From Entamoeba invadens IP1 (lineage: Eukaryota; Evosea; Mastigamoebida; Endamoebidae): 64,000 nt of DNA. The translations under genes were made by a program, and so were the position numbers. The stretch lies in the NCBI RefSeq assembly GCF_000330505.1, contig NW_004443615.1:472646-536645 (forward strand), written 5' to 3'. Under the pieces are notes generated by a model. The model was not told the origin of the DNA. It was given only the letters and a program-made list of their open reading frames with translations, and did no database searches. Below, one piece after another: positions 49,836 to 61,000 of this stretch (its first letter is position 1; every line of letters starts with the position of its first letter).

Positions 49836-51533
49836 TTACGAATAGAAGAAATCTGATATATCTTTTTTTAACCTTTCAATCATTGCCGAGGTCTTCACCA
49901 TAGATAGTTGGACCTCAAACGGTTTATCTGGTGACCCTTCGATACTCACTTCAAAATGCAACAAACACTCTTCGTCGACTATCCCTTTCACCACGATCTT
50001 TTGTCGCTTTGGCTGTGGAGGTATCTCTACACTCATTGATGTGACAAATTTAACACCAGCAGCGGTGCTATAGACAAGCACTTCTTTAGGCCCTTTGTAC
50101 ACGCAAAGTTTGAATTTACTGACTTGAGGGTTGACTATATATTTTTTAACAAACTCTTTTGGTATTTTCTCATCTTGTGCAAGGAACACATCGATCAGCG
50201 ATTCAGACACCTCAAACCCCAACGAATAAGGAGCTGACTCGATTTTAGTTTCTAAACTAACGGTATCATTTTGCATGAATGAGTAATAACTTGCTCCTTT
50301 GCATACCATAGTGAGGGGGTCAAAGTTACCATTTCCGCCAAAGCAGAGGACTTTGTTCTTGCTGTTATTTTTATCAAAAATATTTATAATTGCGTCTCTG
50401 ACTGGGGGCATTAAACATGTCCCTCCCGTTAATAAAACCTTTTCGATTTGATTGGGCTTTGTCCCTGAACTTTTCACAAATTTATTGATCACTTCCATGG
50501 CGTTGTCCAGTATAGTTTTGAACTTTTCATTCTGATAGAACGTGTCCCGGTCTATATTAAGAGTATCTTCCGTCTTAATTTCATTGAAGTAATTGCCCAG
50601 TTCTATTTCAACACATTTCTTTGTTGTTAATTGGATCTTCACAGACTCTGCTAACTTCCGCAATTTGACACGACGCGCCTTCTTCATCATTCCAATTGTA
50701 GTAAGTTGACATGATGTTTTGTCGAAGAACACGCCAAGTCCCTCGTCTTGTGCTATTTCCTCAATTTTTTGTTTGAGAATTTCTATCATCACCAAATCGA
50801 AATCATTTCCACCGATGTTCTGGTCGCCTCCACAATTAAAAACGTCAATTTTGCCGTTTATAATTCGGCAGAACGCAACGTCTAAAGTTCCTCCACCAAA
50901 GTCAACGACGGCAAACACTTTATTATCCAAATCCTGTATTTTGGCCTCACGTAAATACTCTAAAACAGCACAACTCGGTTCTTGTAATGTGAAAACCGGC
51001 ACTTCTATGCCTGCAAGTGTCGCAGCGTTTTTTGTTGCTTGGATCTGGTGAGGACCAAAGTCCGAAGGTGTTCCAATAACAACACGCTCTATTTCTTTAG
51101 TGACCAAATTGTCTTGTACAATTGAATACAAATATTTCAATACTAACGCTGATATTTGTTCAGGTAAAAACGTTTTTGGTTTGTCTGTCCTGGGATCAGT
51201 GATTTGAATACCACAACTATTTGTCCCGGGGTAGTCGACTATTGTAAACGGGAAGATCTTCGTCGTATCTTTGATGACATCTGATACAGGACGCCCAATT
51301 AATCGTTTTACATCAAATATTGCCATGTTCTCGTTTGTATCATCCTTTGCAGATATACCTACTAATAGATTTCCTTTGTCTATTTGCGAATAGTTCACCC
51401 ATGATGGAACAGAACACAAATTGTTAACCGAGACAACAACAGGACTGTTTGTGATTTCATCAAAATATCCGATTGAACAGTACGTTGTCCCGAGATCTAT
51501 CCCTACACTAATCTTTTTTTCAGGAAGTGCCAT
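49836..51533 (-). CDS. Divergent Hsp70-family ATPase
   Basis: The product is 565 residues from the ATG at 51533-51531. The nucleotide-binding domain is clear: G-I-D-L-G-T-T-Y-C-S at 11-20, then D-V-K-R-L-I-G-R, V-I-G-T-P-S-D-F, V-V-D-F-G-G-G-T-L-D-V-A and L-L-T-G-G-T. The C-terminal part is shorter and diverged, without the canonical substrate-domain sequence, and the tail ends D-F-F-Y-S, lacking EEVD or an ER-retention signal. It is therefore a cytosolic non-canonical Hsp70 (Hsp70-like or Hsp110-like in spirit), perhaps with altered client range. Entamoeba carries several such divergent members. Orientation is the same as the VPS9 gene, 104 bp apart. No intron consensus within. Confidence 0.9.
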   Translation of the reverse strand: MALPEKKISVGIDLGTTYCSIGYFDEITNSPVVVSVNNLCSVPSWVNYSQIDKGNLLVGISAKDDTNENMAIFDVKRLIGRPVSDVIKDTTKIFPFTIVDYPGTNSCGIQITDPRTDKPKTFLPEQISALVLKYLYSIVQDNLVTKEIERVVIGTPSDFGPHQIQATKNAATLAGIEVPVFTLQEPSCAVLEYLREAKIQDLDNKVFAVVDFGGGTLDVAFCRIINGKIDVFNCGGDQNIGGNDFDLVMIEILKQKIEEIAQDEGLGVFFDKTSCQLTTIGMMKKARRVKLRKLAESVKIQLTTKKCVEIELGNYFNEIKTEDTLNIDRDTFYQNEKFKTILDNAMEVINKFVKSSGTKPNQIEKVLLTGGTCLMPPVRDAIINIFDKNNSKNKVLCFGGNGNFDPLTMVCKGASYYSFMQNDTVSLETKIESAPYSLGFEVSESLIDVFLAQDEKIPKEFVKKYIVNPQVSKFKLCVYKGPKEVLVYSTAAGVKFVTSMSVEIPPQPKRQKIVVKGIVDEECLLHFEVSIEGSPDKPFEVQLSMVKTSAMIERLKKDISDFFYS

Positions 51534-52039
51534 TGTTTTATGATTTTCAGTTCGAAACGATTACTTATATTCCGTCTTGGTTATTTACTTTGCAATTTTA
51601 AACATCATTCGTTATATCATTTGTTGTATAACTTTTTTTAATTGTTCTATTAAATCAATAATAATACTTTTGATTGTTTTAAAAAAATTCTGCAAAAACA
51701 AATTTTTGGAATAACAAGTTGATGAAATATTAATCATTCATTTAATTATGTTTTTAATTGTTTTTTTGTTATTTAATAACTTAAAAAATACACTCATTGA
51801 TTTTAATTTATTTTACTATTTTTTGTATTAAAAGTAATACATTGAAATACAACAATTCAAATCACAAAAGAGATTTAAAATATTTATTCAAAATGAATAA
51901 TAGTTGTTTTATTATAAGTATTATCATGTAATAGTATTATACCTGACAGCTTTTGTCGTTTAATTAAAATGAAAAAAACAATTATTTAAAAACAACAACA
52001 AAAAACACATAAATAGTAATTATTAATTAAAAACAATTA
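51534..52039. other. Intergenic spacer left of TE3
   Basis: AT-rich, 5' of the Hsp70-like gene, ending at the TA that precedes the TE3 left TIR at 52040. No gene recognised. Confidence 0.5.
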
Positions 52040-54563
52040 CAGTATGTGAGAAAAGTATGTGAGAATGAGAAAACCCTGTGGATTCAACAAAAATTACATA
52101 TTTGTTTTTCTTTTTTTAAATAAAAATGTTTTTCTTTAAAAAAACAATCTAAATAATATAATTATGAGCTCCAGGAATGTTGCTTTTAGTGGCTTAGACC
52201 ATACAACACTTGAAAAGAATTTAAAGTATTGTCCTGGTCCAGTGAAAGAAATAGCCCAAAGAACATTCAGCAAACATTGCAACTTTTGTGAATTGCCCCT
52301 GAATGTTCAGGTGTATTTGATGAATATTGAAAGAGAAATTTTCAATGGAATGAATACGGAAAAGGTGACCGAGAGTAAACTATGTAGAGTCTTTGCTTTA
52401 ACTTCAAGTCAGTTTAATATCAACAAACGAAGAGGTATGGAGACGGCATTGTTTGGAAAAAAAGATAACGGAAGACCGTCACTTTTAACTGAAACACAAT
52501 GGGAAATTGTCAAGAATTTGATTCTTGATAATGAAAAGTTTCCAGGAAAATGCAAAGCTATCAGCATAACTTATTTGAGGTTGTTTATAATAAAAACCTT
52601 CAACGTTGATGTGTCAAACCATGTTATTTATGATAAAATACATAAAAATTGGAACTTTTCGATTGTTACTGTGTTTGCTGAAGACCAATCTCGATTGACC
52701 TACGACGAAGATGCCGTGTTGAAGTATTACATTGCACTGCCACTTTTTTAAATGGCATCCCATCACCATTTATTTTGAATTTGGATGAGTCAGGGTATCA
52801 GCCATGGCCAGACAGGCAAATGGTGAAGGGAGTATTCACTGCTGGTTTTTCCACAGACAGTAAAATGAAATATGGAGTCGAACGTGACATTGCTCGATCC
52901 ACTGTCGTTTGCACTATTACCCCCTCACAACCTCTTCCTTGTATGATTGTAACAAAATACAAAAGAGTTGCAGTTGAATTCTTGAAATTGGGTTGGATGG
53001 AAACGGGAAACATCGTCAGTTATAGTAAAAACGGTTTTATCAACAGTGACCTATTTATACATACATCAACGACGTTGTAGTACCTTATATTGTCGACATG
53101 AGAATTAAGACTGGTTATATTGATAAGGCAGTGCTGATATTTGATCAGTGCACGTGCCACTCAATCGAAGATGTGAGGTTGTTGCTCAAGTCGAATGTCC
53201 AAGTCAACGAGAAAATCATCAACGTGAACTGTGAAATCATATGTTTGGTGCCTCACACCTCACATTTAACACAACCATTAGATGTTGGGGTGTTTGCAGC
53301 CCAAAAAAGAAGACTGAATTCGTTGTATGCTAAGTTCAGAGATGTCATAAAAATTAAAGATAGAGTTGGCGAGGAAGAAACAACAACGACAGAAAGTGAA
53401 GACGTTGAAGAAAAAGAAGAGTCAGATGATGTGATTGGAAACCAAGATCCCATTGAAGAACTAATAATACCTCAACAGTTTAAGGAAATGTTTCAGGAAG
53501 TGCTGGCAAATCCACAAGAAGCGATATCACCATTTAAAAAGAAGGCTGGTACGACTGTCAACGAAAGGATGGTGGATGACAACCAATCAGAAGATCGCAA
53601 CGAAATACCAAATGAAACTAAAATTGTTGAATTCGGTGATGGAGAGGACTTAGAAAAAAAGTTTGCCAAATACCTCAACTCAATTCTGAAGTCTTATTTC
53701 CAAACAACCACTCCGGATGTGTTCACGCAGGCTTTTAGGCAAGTTGGTATTGATTTCAGAATTGTTGATAGTGGTATGAGGGTTGCGTATGTGGATATTG
53801 GAGTCTCACGCAGAGTAACAGCAGAAATACCGAAACTGTTAAGTATACCACAGTTATACTCGATTGAATGCGTCAAAACCAAAAGCTTGAAAATATCTGC
53901 AGTTCGAAAGCTTCCAATGTGTTTTGAGGGTTATTCGTGTCAGTCTGTTTGCAAGCCGTTAAAAAGAAAAGAACGGGATGTTGTATGTAAAGTTGTGAAG
54001 AAAAGACGACCAAAAAATCTCAAAAGAACTAAAAATGGGGTTGAGAATTTAATCGATTGATTTTATCTTTTTAATCAGTTGTATCGCCCAGTTCACACTA
54101 CTGTTTCCTATCACAGGTCAGATGGTCACTGTTTGAATCAACATATGTCTGAACTATCATAAGTCCTTCCAATAGAAAATATTCGTTTGTTAAACTTTCT
54201 TTCGTTATTGAGATATTAACTTGTAGAACTTGCTCGCAAAAACTCTTAAATTAAACGTTGCCTGCTTTGAATCGTCTAGCTGCTATGGCTGATTTGTCCA
54301 GTATTCCTGGGATTCTTTAGCGTGAGGTCTGAGTCAATTAGTTGGTAAGTGCTGGCTGGCTGTTCACACTCTGAAAGCTGCTTTGTAGGTTTCCAAACAA
54401 ATTGAAAGAGAAAATGAACTGTAAATAAGTGATTTTTTTATTTGATCTTTTTGAATTTTTTGAAATAAAAAAATAATAATTTTATTACATAAAAGTTACA
54501 CAATTGTAACTTTTGTTGAATCCACAGGGTTTTCTCATTCTCACATACTATTCTCACATACTG
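52040..54563. mobile_element. Tc1/mariner-superfamily transposon TE3 (2.5 kb)
   Basis: Left TIR 52040-52098 and right TIR 54505-54563 are inverted copies of about 59 bp with only two differences by eye. Each TIR contains the motif AGTATGTGAGAA twice in direct repeat, followed by CCCTGTGGATTCAACAAAA. TA dinucleotides flank the ends (52038-52039 and 54564-54565). High TIR identity suggests a young insertion. The element encodes one plus-strand transposase, which has two frameshifts. Positions 54090-54400, between the transposase end and the right TIR, are noticeably less AT-rich than the surroundings. Confidence 0.9.
52164..54060 (+). pseudogene. DDD transposase of TE3, two frameshifts
   Basis: The start ATG is at 52164. 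The first fragment runs to 52751 and ends in a T-run where one missing base shifts the frame. The second fragment (52772-53080) contains the first catalytic Asp in L-N-L-D-E-S-G-Y. The second indel near 53052-53060 moves to the third fragment (to 54060), which holds D in L-I-F-D-Q-C-T-C-H-S and D in H-T-S-H-L-T-Q-P-L-D-V-G-V-F. The spacing between the last two catalytic Asp residues is about 45, ten more than in TE1 and TE4 (DD45D). An acidic linker and a Lys/Arg-rich C-terminal tail end the protein. The full product would be about 620 residues. Recent TIRs but a broken frame suggest mobilisation in trans or sequencing error. Confidence 0.8.
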
Positions 54564-54565
54564 TA

Positions 54566-54633
54566 ATTAAATAGTTCAATTATAAATAGTAATTACAATA
54601 ATTAATTAATTGTATAATTAATATAATTCTATA
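54566..54633. other. 70-bp sliver between two transposons
   Basis: AT-rich, no feature; it separates the right end of TE3 from the left end of TE4 and shows that the two insertions lie within 70 bp of each other. Confidence 0.6.
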
Positions 54634-57600
54634 GTCATGGTAAAAAAGGTTGTTGAGTAAAAATGGTTGTTGATTGAATAAAGGTTCGGTTTATTTTTAC
54701 ATTTCAATAAAAGTTACACTTATAGTGTACCTTTAATTGAAGTTGTTTTCCCTTCAAACAGAACGAAAAAGAACATATTATTCAAATCAAAACAAAAAAA
54801 AAATAAATAGAAAATGAAGGGAAAGAAGATTTCTTCTCATTTATAAACAATAACAAAAAACAATAACAAAAAGATGATAAAAGTTTCAATTAGATGAATG
54901 CTCTAGTCAATGGCAAGAGTATTTTATGCTTTAAACAAGTAAAAAGCCAATCATCAAAAGAAACGCTAAACCTATATGGTAAACACCTTCTGTATTAACA
55001 AAACGTGAACAAACTCCACAATTCCACCTTTTTGACAACCAGTATTGGTTCAACTAAAGCAAATAAAGCTATCGATAAACACATTGAATAAAGAGAAATA
55101 AAAAACAAACAATAATAAGCAGTCGTGAAAAAAAAAGATTGTCGATGTTATAATAATTAAGGAAAATGCAGTTGTTACTTAAACGCGAGTAAATAATAAA
55201 AATATCAGTTTAATTGATCTGTTAAATATGTAAAAATCAGAGTTGATCTGTAAAAACCTAAAGTTTACAAGATGTCATAATTTGACAATTGTATCAAAAA
55301 GACGTTTTTAAAACCATATTTTTATTATTTTAAACTTAAATAATATTATCAATGATTGAATAATAAAAATAAATTTCATTTTAAATACCTTTTGAACTTG
55401 TGTACTTTAATTAATCTTACAGGTCAGCCCAACATAAATTGAAATTATCAGGAAATATCCAAAAAATAAATCATACTTAACACAAATTTTCAATCATTTT
55501 AAAATGCCTTCGTTTTTATCAATGTTTAAGTTGCTTCTTCTTCTTCCAGGAAAGGCAACAGGAACTACTCAAATTTGTTCTCCCATAAACTCTCGTATTC
55601 TGAAGGCATACTCCCTACAGTAAAAAATTCCTACATCATAAGTACCCTCCTTTTCTTTTCCAATTGGCTTTTTAACCTAACCACACATATGAAAGGCTGG
55701 GGTGTTGTTGTTTACACGGGAAAATTTGAACGATTGGATGATTTCAACAACTCTTTTTGTGACCATACAAACAGACAACTCTTCCAACTTAGCAGCATCT
55801 ATTGCACCATCTTGATCCTTGAGTTGTAAAATTTCCATTTTCTTCTCTTTGTAGCCTTCTTGACTTCATCTTCAACATCGTCCTTTTGAGACATAACACC
55901 AACGGGGTACTTCATACCAACAAGTCGAGAAACTACCGAAGAACCCATTGCTCTCTATCAGTTAATAACAATAAAAGAAAAGTAAACATGTTAACAAGAC
56001 TTATAACGGCTTTGAATAATAATATTATTTCAGTAATTTCTCTCATAATAAAAAACAAACTTTTTGAACGCCAAATATGACGACGTCCAGTGGCTGAGAC
56101 AAGTGGCTACTGTGTGGGCACAATAATAATAAAGCCACTTTATTTTCGAACAGCCACTTTCTAGCACCATCTTTAATGTGGCTAACACAGTTGTCTTGTA
56201 TTAAAACCGCCCATTCTTGTGGGCAATTTTTTCTTCTTAATTCCAGTTCTGGTTTAAGACATCTTTCAAGCCACATCATGTATATGTCTTCCGTAATGAA
56301 GGATTTGCGTTGATATGCAATTTCAACATCATCTCTGTCTATGTATCTGTTGATTTCATTTTTCATTGTCAAGTTTGATAGTATGATCATTGGTTTCAGC
56401 GTGGTGTTGTTGGAAAATATTCCTGCAATCAAAGTTATGCGTTTTTGAGAGCGATCAACAGAGTAAGAGTTGGTGTAGTCATAGTTGTCGTCAACATAAA
56501 AGTTGCTCCTTTTTGAGTCCACAAATGGACAATAACCACTTTCGTCCATGTTGATAAGGAGGGAGGGTTTAACTCCATTCAAGTGGACAACTCTTTCGCC
56601 GGCATATTGTTTGTCATTGTTCAACAAATCAACAGCTCTAGTTTCATAGCTTCTTAACTCATCTTTACTCAGCTCAGCTCTCTCTTTATCCATTGGTTTT
56701 GCAATCTTCTTAATTAAACCCTCCCTTCTCAAACTGTTTGCGATGGTTCTTTTTGATACTTTCTTCCCAAAAACTCCTTCTACAACATTTCCCATCTCTT
56801 TAGTGGTGATTGGTTTGGTGGTGTTTTGTCTTTCTCGAATTGTTTCCAACAACAACGGCATCCTCGATTGATTAATTTCTCGTTTTCTTCCAGACTTCCC
56901 TTCGACATCGTCATACAAGTTGTTGAGGCGGGCTGTAGAGGGTGAAACACCCAACACTTTGGCTTTCGTTTCAATTGAAACCTTTTCAAGCCATTTTTCA
57001 CTTCTCAACAATTTCATTTGTTGTTGGAGTGTTAGACATTCCATGATTTCTGTTGCATGGGTTTCACAGAAATCCAAAAAATCACAGCCACGACCTGATT
57101 TTGTACTGTGGCGCAACACGCTCAAATCCAATTTTTTTGAAGCGGGTTTTCGCTGTGGTTTGGACATGATTATTGAGTTCTGAAACCAGCTGTATTTATT
57201 AATTTTATTATAATTAATGGTTAATTTTATTAATAATTATAATTTGAAGTGTTTCGAAAAGTTGTCTTTATTATTTCCCAACAATTTGACATCTAATCGC
57301 AATATATTTTTATACTTATTGGGTGATTTCCTGTTTTTTATGTAACAATTGACTCTTTATTTTCTATTTTTCATGTTATCAAGAAAATAAATTTAAAAAA
57401 CGATTGTGTGACCATAACTTTGATACTCATGATTGTGTATAGTTTGCTTCCAATACAAATGTCGTTTGTAATAAAGAGGAGTACTCAAATTTAACAATGA
57501 TATAATTTTTCAATTTCATTTCTTATTTTACTCAAAAAATGAAAGGGGGTGAAAAAAAGCACTTTCATTTTCTTTTTTTGATAAACAACAATGATTATGT

Positions 57601-58040
57601 ATAATGTAATATCTATAATGTTCAATAAACAGCTCTTAATGTTATACAATTGACAACCAATTGTAATACTGTCAATTATCGTTTTTATGATTATCCTTGT
57701 TTGTGTTCTATTTTTCGAACATGGTGAAAAAAAAGCACTATCATTTTTTCAGAAACTATATTAACTATATTGAACTATACTTGTTTTTCGAATTACAAAA
57801 AAACAATTTTCGATTCAAAATTGAAAATGTTATACATTTTATAAAATCAACACACAAAAATGTTGAGATTGAGAAGAAAACAATTTGTTTTAAAAATACA
57901 CTCCTTTGTTATAAATAGTTCTATTTGCTCAAAAACATATTTTCAATATTATTTCAATGATGCGAAGAAATTTGTAACTTTTCTTGAAATACAAAAATAA
58001 ACCGAACCTTTATTCAATCAACAACCATTTTTACCATGAT
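54634..58040. mobile_element. Tc1/mariner-superfamily transposon TE4 (3.4 kb)
   Basis: Left TIR starts GTCATGGTAAAAAAGG at 54634, and right TIR (other strand, from 58040) starts ATCATGGTAAAAATGG. Both continue GTTGTTGATTGAATAAAGG and a GGTTCGGTTTATTTTT block, over roughly 60-70 bp. The left TIR has an extra ~17-bp direct repeat of the GGTAAAAA...GGTTGTTGA unit, a duplication inside one TIR. TA dinucleotides flank both ends (54632-54633, 58041-58042). It carries one minus-strand transposase and about 0.8 kb of AT-rich sequence on each side with no other convincing gene (the plus-strand ORF at 57697-57918 is not called). Confidence 0.85.
55494..57167 (-). pseudogene. DDD transposase of TE4, intron-containing and degenerate
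   Basis: Exon 1 is 57167-56061 from the ATG at 57167-57165. It encodes a helix-turn-helix region and the core, with D in I-N-M-D-E-S-G-Y, D in I-Q-D-N-C-V-S-H and D in H-S-S-H-L-S-Q-P-L-D-V-V-I-F, spaced 35 residues (DD35D). A 106-nt intron, 56060-55955 (GTTTGT...TGATAG), restores the phase into exon 2 at 55954 (R-A-M-G-S-S-V-V...). This frame ends at a TAG at 55801-55799. A one-base frame change near 55850 leads to a second open run, which is interrupted by a TAG at 55679-55677 and a later TGA. The C-terminal tail stays legible to about 55494. With one frameshift and two stops, the gene is probably dead, unless these are errors. Confidence 0.7.
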
Positions 58041-58085
58041 TATATACTTTGTTTCAAAGCGAACAAAAAGAAGTGAACGAGTTAA

Positions 58086-61000
58086 TTAAAGCTCCTTAAC
58101 GTAGTTATTTGGAATCCAACCTTCAGCGCCGTTCAAGCTTCCTTTCCACCATCCTTCATCCTTTTCTAAAATAGTGATGATATCACCTACTTTGAATGAC
58201 AACTCTTCATCGTTTGCAGCAGTATATGGATATAAAGCTTTGACTTGTGGCAATTTAGGCTTTGGAGGGGGTGGTGCAGCTCTTGGTGGCATTGGTGGAG
58301 ACTTTTTGACTGGAGCAGCTGCTTGTTGTTGTTGTTGGGGTGCTTGGTAAGCTTGTTGAGCGGGAGCCTGTTGTTGGACTGGAGCTTGATACGCTTGTTG
58401 TTGTTGAGCTGGAGCCGAGTAACTTGACACGGAAGCGTTGAAATTGCCCGGTGTTGAGTCTGTGTCTTTTGAAAGACCAGTCATGACCAAGACGTGTTTA
58501 GCAAATGATTTCTGTTGTTCGACGGGGATAGCCTTCGGGCCGTCATCTTTCTTGAAAGTCAAGATCTTGTCTTTCTTCTCATCTTTTCCTCTAAAAGAGA
58601 TAGTATCGGAGAAGTTAATAGGGAAGCTTTGACCATTAGTAAGAGCTCTATAGTTCTCAAGTAACATCATTAAGAACTCTGTTTTATGTGGGCAAATGAT
58701 AACAGAATCGTAAGCACCTCTGACACGAATGACCATGAAATTGTCTTGCATAGTAGACATCACAACTTCACTAATTTGTGTTAAGTCTCCTCTAAAGGTC
58801 ACAATGTACTTCAAGATTTTCTTTTTAATTTGTTTCTGAGCAAAGTAAATAGCCTTGTCGGTGAGCAACATGGATCTATTCTCGGGTTTCCCTTTCTTGT
58901 TGACTCTCAGAACGACATCAGAGTAATTGACCAATTCATCCATATGATCTGCCATAGCATCTTGTAATGGTATTTCATTCTCATAAAGAATATAATCAGC
59001 AACCCACTTGTTATTGGCAAAGTCCATGGATTCTCTTCGTCTCTCTTTCTTCCCTTTCATGATAGAAGCTGCCTCTGCTCGTTGCGACAAAGCTCTCTTT
59101 CTGTTTCGATAATTCTTCCAGGCCTTTTGAATGTCAACAGACCGGTCAAATTCCATCTTCTCGAGCATTTCCTCAATCGCAAAAATGGACTCGGGAAGTC
59201 GAATAAACAACTTCGTTTTACCAAACTGCCATTGTCCCTGTTCAATGTTTGTCAACCCTTCTAAGATCACACGACATCCTTCTTGCGCATCGCCAGTCCA
59301 TTCACCCCATGACCCCCAAGTCTTCTGTGAAAGTTTCTTGTACGTCTGCAAGAATCGAGCAAATGGCGCTCTGTAAGCAAAACCGGCTCTTCTAACTTTG
59401 ACGTTCTCGAGAAGTCCAAGATACTTGACCTGATGTTTGACTCTATCAGCATCCCAGTCCTGTGATTTCTTTGTTTCATTTGGCTTAATACATCTAATGT
59501 AATGGGGAGAACATTGTGACAGCGCAGTCATCAGTTCATTTGCAGAAGTTTTGATCTTGAACCCAGCAGTAGTTGGTCTCTTCTTTTGTCCCGTCTTAGC
59601 GGCTTCTTGTTCTGCACTCCAAGGGAACAAGTCGTACAACAATTGATTGTTCGATGTCTGCAAACACTCAATACACTCGAGGAACAAAGTGTCTTTATTC
59701 TTCTCGCAGAATCCTTCTGAATAATAAGAGACAGGGCCTGCATAGTGTTGAATAGTGAAAGAGTCTCCATTGGGTGCAAAGTGTTGATTTGTTGAATGGA
59801 CAGAACAGACCTTTTCAAGGAACTTGATATCACACCCATCAGTCTGCGCGTGCATTGTCGCACAAATATCATCAAGCAAACTGAACATTCCTGGTGGGTT
59901 CTTTGCTTCAATCAAGTCACAGACAACTTTGTTGTTAAAGTATTTAATTGGTGACCATTTGATCCCTTCAGCAATGTATTCCTCTTGTTCCGTCTTTAAG
60001 GTCAACTCAATGAAGTACTGTTGCAACTTCTCGTTCACGTAATTGATACAGAACTGTTCAAATCCATTCACTGGGAAGATTTCAAACCCAAAAATATCAA
60101 GAATACCAATGACACATCGATGCTCTATGCCATGCTTCTGCAACGCTTTATTCACCTTCACAACAAGCATCGAGAAGATACGATCATAAATTTCTTTCGC
60201 AATAGCATTCCGCGTAGCTTCAGCTTGCATCACAGTCAGTGGAGAGTCAAAGACTTCAGCACGCGCACCGACACCTGTCGTCAACTTACGGACAATCATG
60301 ACGTGTTCTAATTGACCCGCATCGACTTCAAGAAGATACGCCACTGTTTTCAGAACTTCTTTGTCTTGAATCTCGGCATATCCAGACGAATTCTCCGTGA
60401 AATAGATGTTACCCATATGAAGCACAGCAGCTACCAACTGGAAGATCCAGTACTGTTCCTGTTCGCTGATCCCAATAGTGTTCATTGCTTTGACGCAATC
60501 TGCGTACTCCTTGTTATCATCAATACCATCAACTGACACACAGTTTGATTGATTCGTGAACATGAAATAGTCGGGAGTGGTTAAGTAGAAGTCATCAAAA
60601 TATTGCTTTGAAGCACCGGCAAGCAATTGGTAGAAGATGTGGTAATTTCTCTCGCCAGTTTGTTGCATGCAGACTCGCGACTTCTCAAGCAAATAGTTAG
60701 TAATAGTACCTCCAACAGGGTCGGCGTGGTCATCAAAGTTGATTTCAAAGTACTTCCCAAATCTGGAGGAGTTGTTGTTTCTCAAAGTCTTGGCATTACC
60801 AAAAGCTTCCAACAGTGGGTTGGAGTCCAAAATGACGTTCTTGACATACACGACTTTCTCATTTCCACCAGAGACGGCCGCAATGTACTGCATGATTTGT
60901 TTGGCAGCTACGGTTTTTCCAGCACCGGACTCACCAGAAATGATACAGCACTGATTCGACTTCTCGTTTTTCATAGCTCGGTAAGTCTCTTCTGCAAGAG

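Noticed and set aside
53253..53453. Minus-strand ORFs within TE3 (66 and 61-62 codons)
   Set aside because: They are antisense to the acidic Glu-rich linker and core of the transposase; Ser/Thr-rich composition is the mirror image of GAA/GAT codons.
57697..57918. 73-codon plus ORF inside TE4
   Set aside because: It starts at a non-transposase position, is Lys/Asn/Phe-rich and shows no domain; likely chance within AT-rich TE filler.
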